Source of the DNA: Desulfuromonadales bacterium
Lineage (GTDB): Bacteria; Desulfobacterota; Desulfuromonadia; Desulfuromonadales; BM103
Assembly (NCBI GenBank): GCA_029859485.1
Contig: JAOUDB010000157.1
Span: 1 to 6,501 of the forward strand
Direction of reading: 5' to 3'
DNA: 6,501 bases
Made by a program: the position numbers and the translations under genes. The notes beneath the pieces were generated by a model. The model was not told the DNA's origin, ran no database searches, and saw nothing but the letters and a program-made list of their open reading frames with translations. This document shows positions 5,311-6,501 of this stretch, in pieces. Position 1 is the first letter of the stretch, and each line of letters begins with the position of its first letter.

Positions 5311-5909
5311 TCCAGATACCGGTCGCCGGTGCCGATAACTTTTCTTACTTGGTCGTCTGTCCGCAGAGTGGCAAGGCGCTCGGTATTGACCCTGGAATCT
5401 CGCCGCAGAGCCTGCTCAGTGTTGTTCGAGAGCGTGGTCTGGTGTTGGAAGTACTGGCCAATACTCACGGTCATGGTGACCACATCGCCGGTAATGGCGA
5501 GGTCCTTAAGGTAACGGGTGCGAAACTGGCGGCTAACCCGATTGATGTGCCGGCGGCGGACATTGCCTTAGGCGAAGGCAGCCAGATCCAGATAGGCACA
5601 CTCACGATTGATGTTCTCCATACTCCCGGACATACGCCCGGCGGGTTGGTTTTTAATCCGGCTGGGGCGCTGATTACTGGAGACACTCTTTTTGTGACAC
5701 GCTGCGGACGAGCCGATTTCCCTGGCAGTGATCCGGAGGCCATGTACCGCAGTTTGTTGCGTTTGGCCGCGTACCCTCCTGAAACGAAGGTTTTCCCCGG
5801 TCATGACTACGGGCCAAAGCCGCAATCGACGATTGGCTTTGAGCGCGAGCACAACGAGTATATGAAATGCCCGGACCTTGAGTGCTTTATTAAACTCAGG
5901 ATGGGCTGA
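5286..5909 (+). CDS. MBL-fold metallo-hydrolase, glyoxalase II / ETHE1-like
   Basis: This 207-residue soluble metallo-beta-lactamase-fold enzyme has the full metal site: T-H61-G-H63-G-D65-H66 (motif 2), H116 in HTPGHTPGG (motif 3), D133 in ITGDTLFV (motif 4) and H173 in FPGHDYG (motif 5). The segment CGRADFPGSDP (140-150), just after motif 4, and the end HDYGPKPQSTIGFEREHN (173-190) resemble the glyoxalase II/persulfide dioxygenase (ETHE1) branch, not true beta-lactamases or RNases. Likely substrates are thioesters such as S-lactoylglutathione, or low-molecular-weight persulfides. I cannot choose between them. The ATG at 5286 is preceded by a GGGG-rich ribosome site. The frame extends to a TTG at 5250, but that start has no better support. 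It overlaps the small upstream gene by 25 bases and ends before the terminator at 5958-5992. Confidence 0.88.
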   Translation: MAEGQSEIIQIPVAGADNFSYLVVCPQSGKALGIDPGISPQSLLSVVRERGLVLEVLANTHGHGDHIAGNGEVLKVTGAKLAANPIDVPAADIALGEGSQIQIGTLTIDVLHTPGHTPGGLVFNPAGALITGDTLFVTRCGRADFPGSDPEAMYRSLLRLAAYPPETKVFPGHDYGPKPQSTIGFEREHNEYMKCPDLECFIKLRMG

Positions 5910-5914
5910 AAATA

Positions 5915-6041
5915 GGGACGCGGAACCTGATACGGGGAACGCGGAAAGCTTAGAACAAAAGCGAGGGCAGACATTCAGTCTGCCCTCGCTTTATTTGTTT
6001 AGTCGAAGTTTTTGACTTTTGCGCCTCTCGTTCCGCGTCCC
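5915..6041. repeat. Inverted repeat GGGACGCGGAAC flanking the convergent terminator
   Basis: Bases 5915-5926 and 6030-6041 are perfect 12-bp inverted copies. A third, related copy (GGGAACGCGGAA, one inserted base) lies in direct orientation at 5935-5946. The outer arms are centred near 5978 and the terminator hairpin near 5975, so the two structures are almost concentric. This looks like a small dispersed palindromic element built around the convergent gene ends, but only one copy is in this window. Confidence 0.5.
5958..5992. terminator. Bidirectional terminator between convergent MBL and TolC-family genes
   Basis: Bases 5958-5972 and 5978-5992 form a perfect 15-bp stem with a 5-base loop (ATTCA). 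The plus-strand side runs into a T-rich tail (TTTATTTGTTT). The minus-strand side ends in TTTTGTTC. It lies between two convergent stop codons (5909 and 6043), the expected place for a shared terminator. Confidence 0.9.
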
Positions 6042-6042
6042 A

Positions 6043-6501
6043 CTATTTCGCTAGCGTCGGCCCACGCTCAAGGACACGCTCGATGACGACCGCCGAGAGA
6101 TGCAGGTCGTAAAGGGCTTTGACCCGTTCGTTGCGGGCTCGAGTCAGAAACTCCTGGGCATCCAGCAGGTCGACAGTGGTTGCGATATTTGCCCGGTATC
6201 GGTTGTCGTTGACGCGGTAGTTCTCTTCGGCCTGAAGCTCTGCTGTTTCAGCTGTGGCCAGGTTTCTTTCGGAGACGCGGAAGGCTTCGAGGGCCGTCTG
6301 CAATTGAAGGGTCAACTCATCTTCAGTTGCTTTGACCTCTTTTTGACGGGCGCGGATCTCGTGTTCACGTCCGACCAATTCGTAGCGGGTATCAAAGCCG
6401 CTGAAGAGGGTCCAGGATGCTTGCAGAATAGCCCTTGATTCGCTGTCGTAATCAGGGTCGCTGGGTTGTGGCAGGCCATGATCGCCGAACCTGTCGTAGC
6501 T
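6043..6501 (-). CDS. TolC-family outer membrane efflux protein, C-terminal part
   Basis: The minus-strand frame is open from the window edge to a TAG at 6043, so 152 C-terminal residues of a larger protein (normally about 400-480) are visible. TolC-family proteins form trimeric outer-membrane channels that connect RND, ABC or MFS pumps to the outside. The visible part has a beta-strand re-entry motif ASWTLFSGFDTRYE (28-41). A long amphipathic helix rich in Glu, Ala and Gln follows (44-104, ending EENYRVNDNRYRAN), then the typical NIATTVDLLDAQEFLTRA turn and helix (105-122), and the last helix to about residue 146. These heptad-rich helices are the coiled-coil tunnel segments. The signal peptide and N-terminal repeat lie outside the window, as would any pump and adaptor genes. 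Confidence 0.9.
   Translation of the reverse strand, partial: SYDRFGDHGLPQPSDPDYDSESRAILQASWTLFSGFDTRYELVGREHEIRARQKEVKATEDELTLQLQTALEAFRVSERNLATAETAELQAEENYRVNDNRYRANIATTVDLLDAQEFLTRARNERVKALYDLHLSAVVIERVLERGPTLAK

Noticed and set aside
1..6501. CRISPR array, tRNA/rRNA, transposase or defence system
   Set aside because: I saw no regularly spaced direct repeats, no tRNA T-arm or CCA-type signals, no transposase motifs, and no nuclease/helicase defence cassette. The genes are core metabolism and maintenance.

Overview
This 6.5 kb window carries ten protein-coding genes, two of them cut by the window edges, with short gaps and no sign of a large mobile element. The gene set, moderate GC content, strong Shine-Dalgarno sites and proteins such as a short transaldolase, DarP and a TolC-family efflux protein suggest a Gram-negative bacterium. 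My best guess is Desulfuromonadales/Geobacter-like (Desulfuromonadota), by general resemblance only. An outer-membrane TolC-type protein requires an outer membrane, which supports the Gram-negative part directly.

Layout. (1) Bases 2-634, plus strand: the 3' part of a short transaldolase gene. It ends at a 19-bp perfect hairpin terminator (658-698) that can serve both strands. (2) Bases 857-3310, minus strand: a tightly packed four-gene operon, transcribed HAD phosphatase -> nfo -> dtd -> darP. Each junction overlaps by 1 or 4 bases. The products handle nucleotides (HAD), repair abasic DNA (endonuclease IV), clear D-aminoacyl-tRNAs (Dtd) and assist 50S ribosome assembly (DarP), so the operon reads as a housekeeping and quality-control unit. 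(3) Bases 3311-3494: a repeat-bearing spacer. (4) Bases 3495-4334, minus strand: dapF, diaminopimelate epimerase, for lysine and peptidoglycan synthesis, with its own good promoter. (5) Bases 4465-4860, plus strand, divergent from dapF: a tautomerase-superfamily protein. (6) Bases 4861-5073: a spacer with no gene but a near-consensus sigma-70 promoter. (7) Bases 5074-5909, plus strand: a two-gene unit of a 78-residue tryptophan-rich protein of unknown function whose 3' end overlaps a metallo-beta-lactamase-fold hydrolase (glyoxalase II/ETHE1-like). (8) Bases 5910-6042: a terminator nested inside a larger inverted repeat. (9) Bases 6043-6501, minus strand: the C-terminal part of a TolC-family outer membrane protein whose start lies outside the window.

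Most of the window is ordinary core genome. The items most worth a second look are the small tryptophan-rich protein coupled to the MBL hydrolase, the two intergenic repeat structures (3351-3428 and 5915-6041), the unexplained 4861-4975 spacer, and the active-site residues that point to a true transaldolase rather than fructose-6-phosphate aldolase. I did not find a CRISPR array, a tRNA or rRNA gene, a transposase or an evident defence system.
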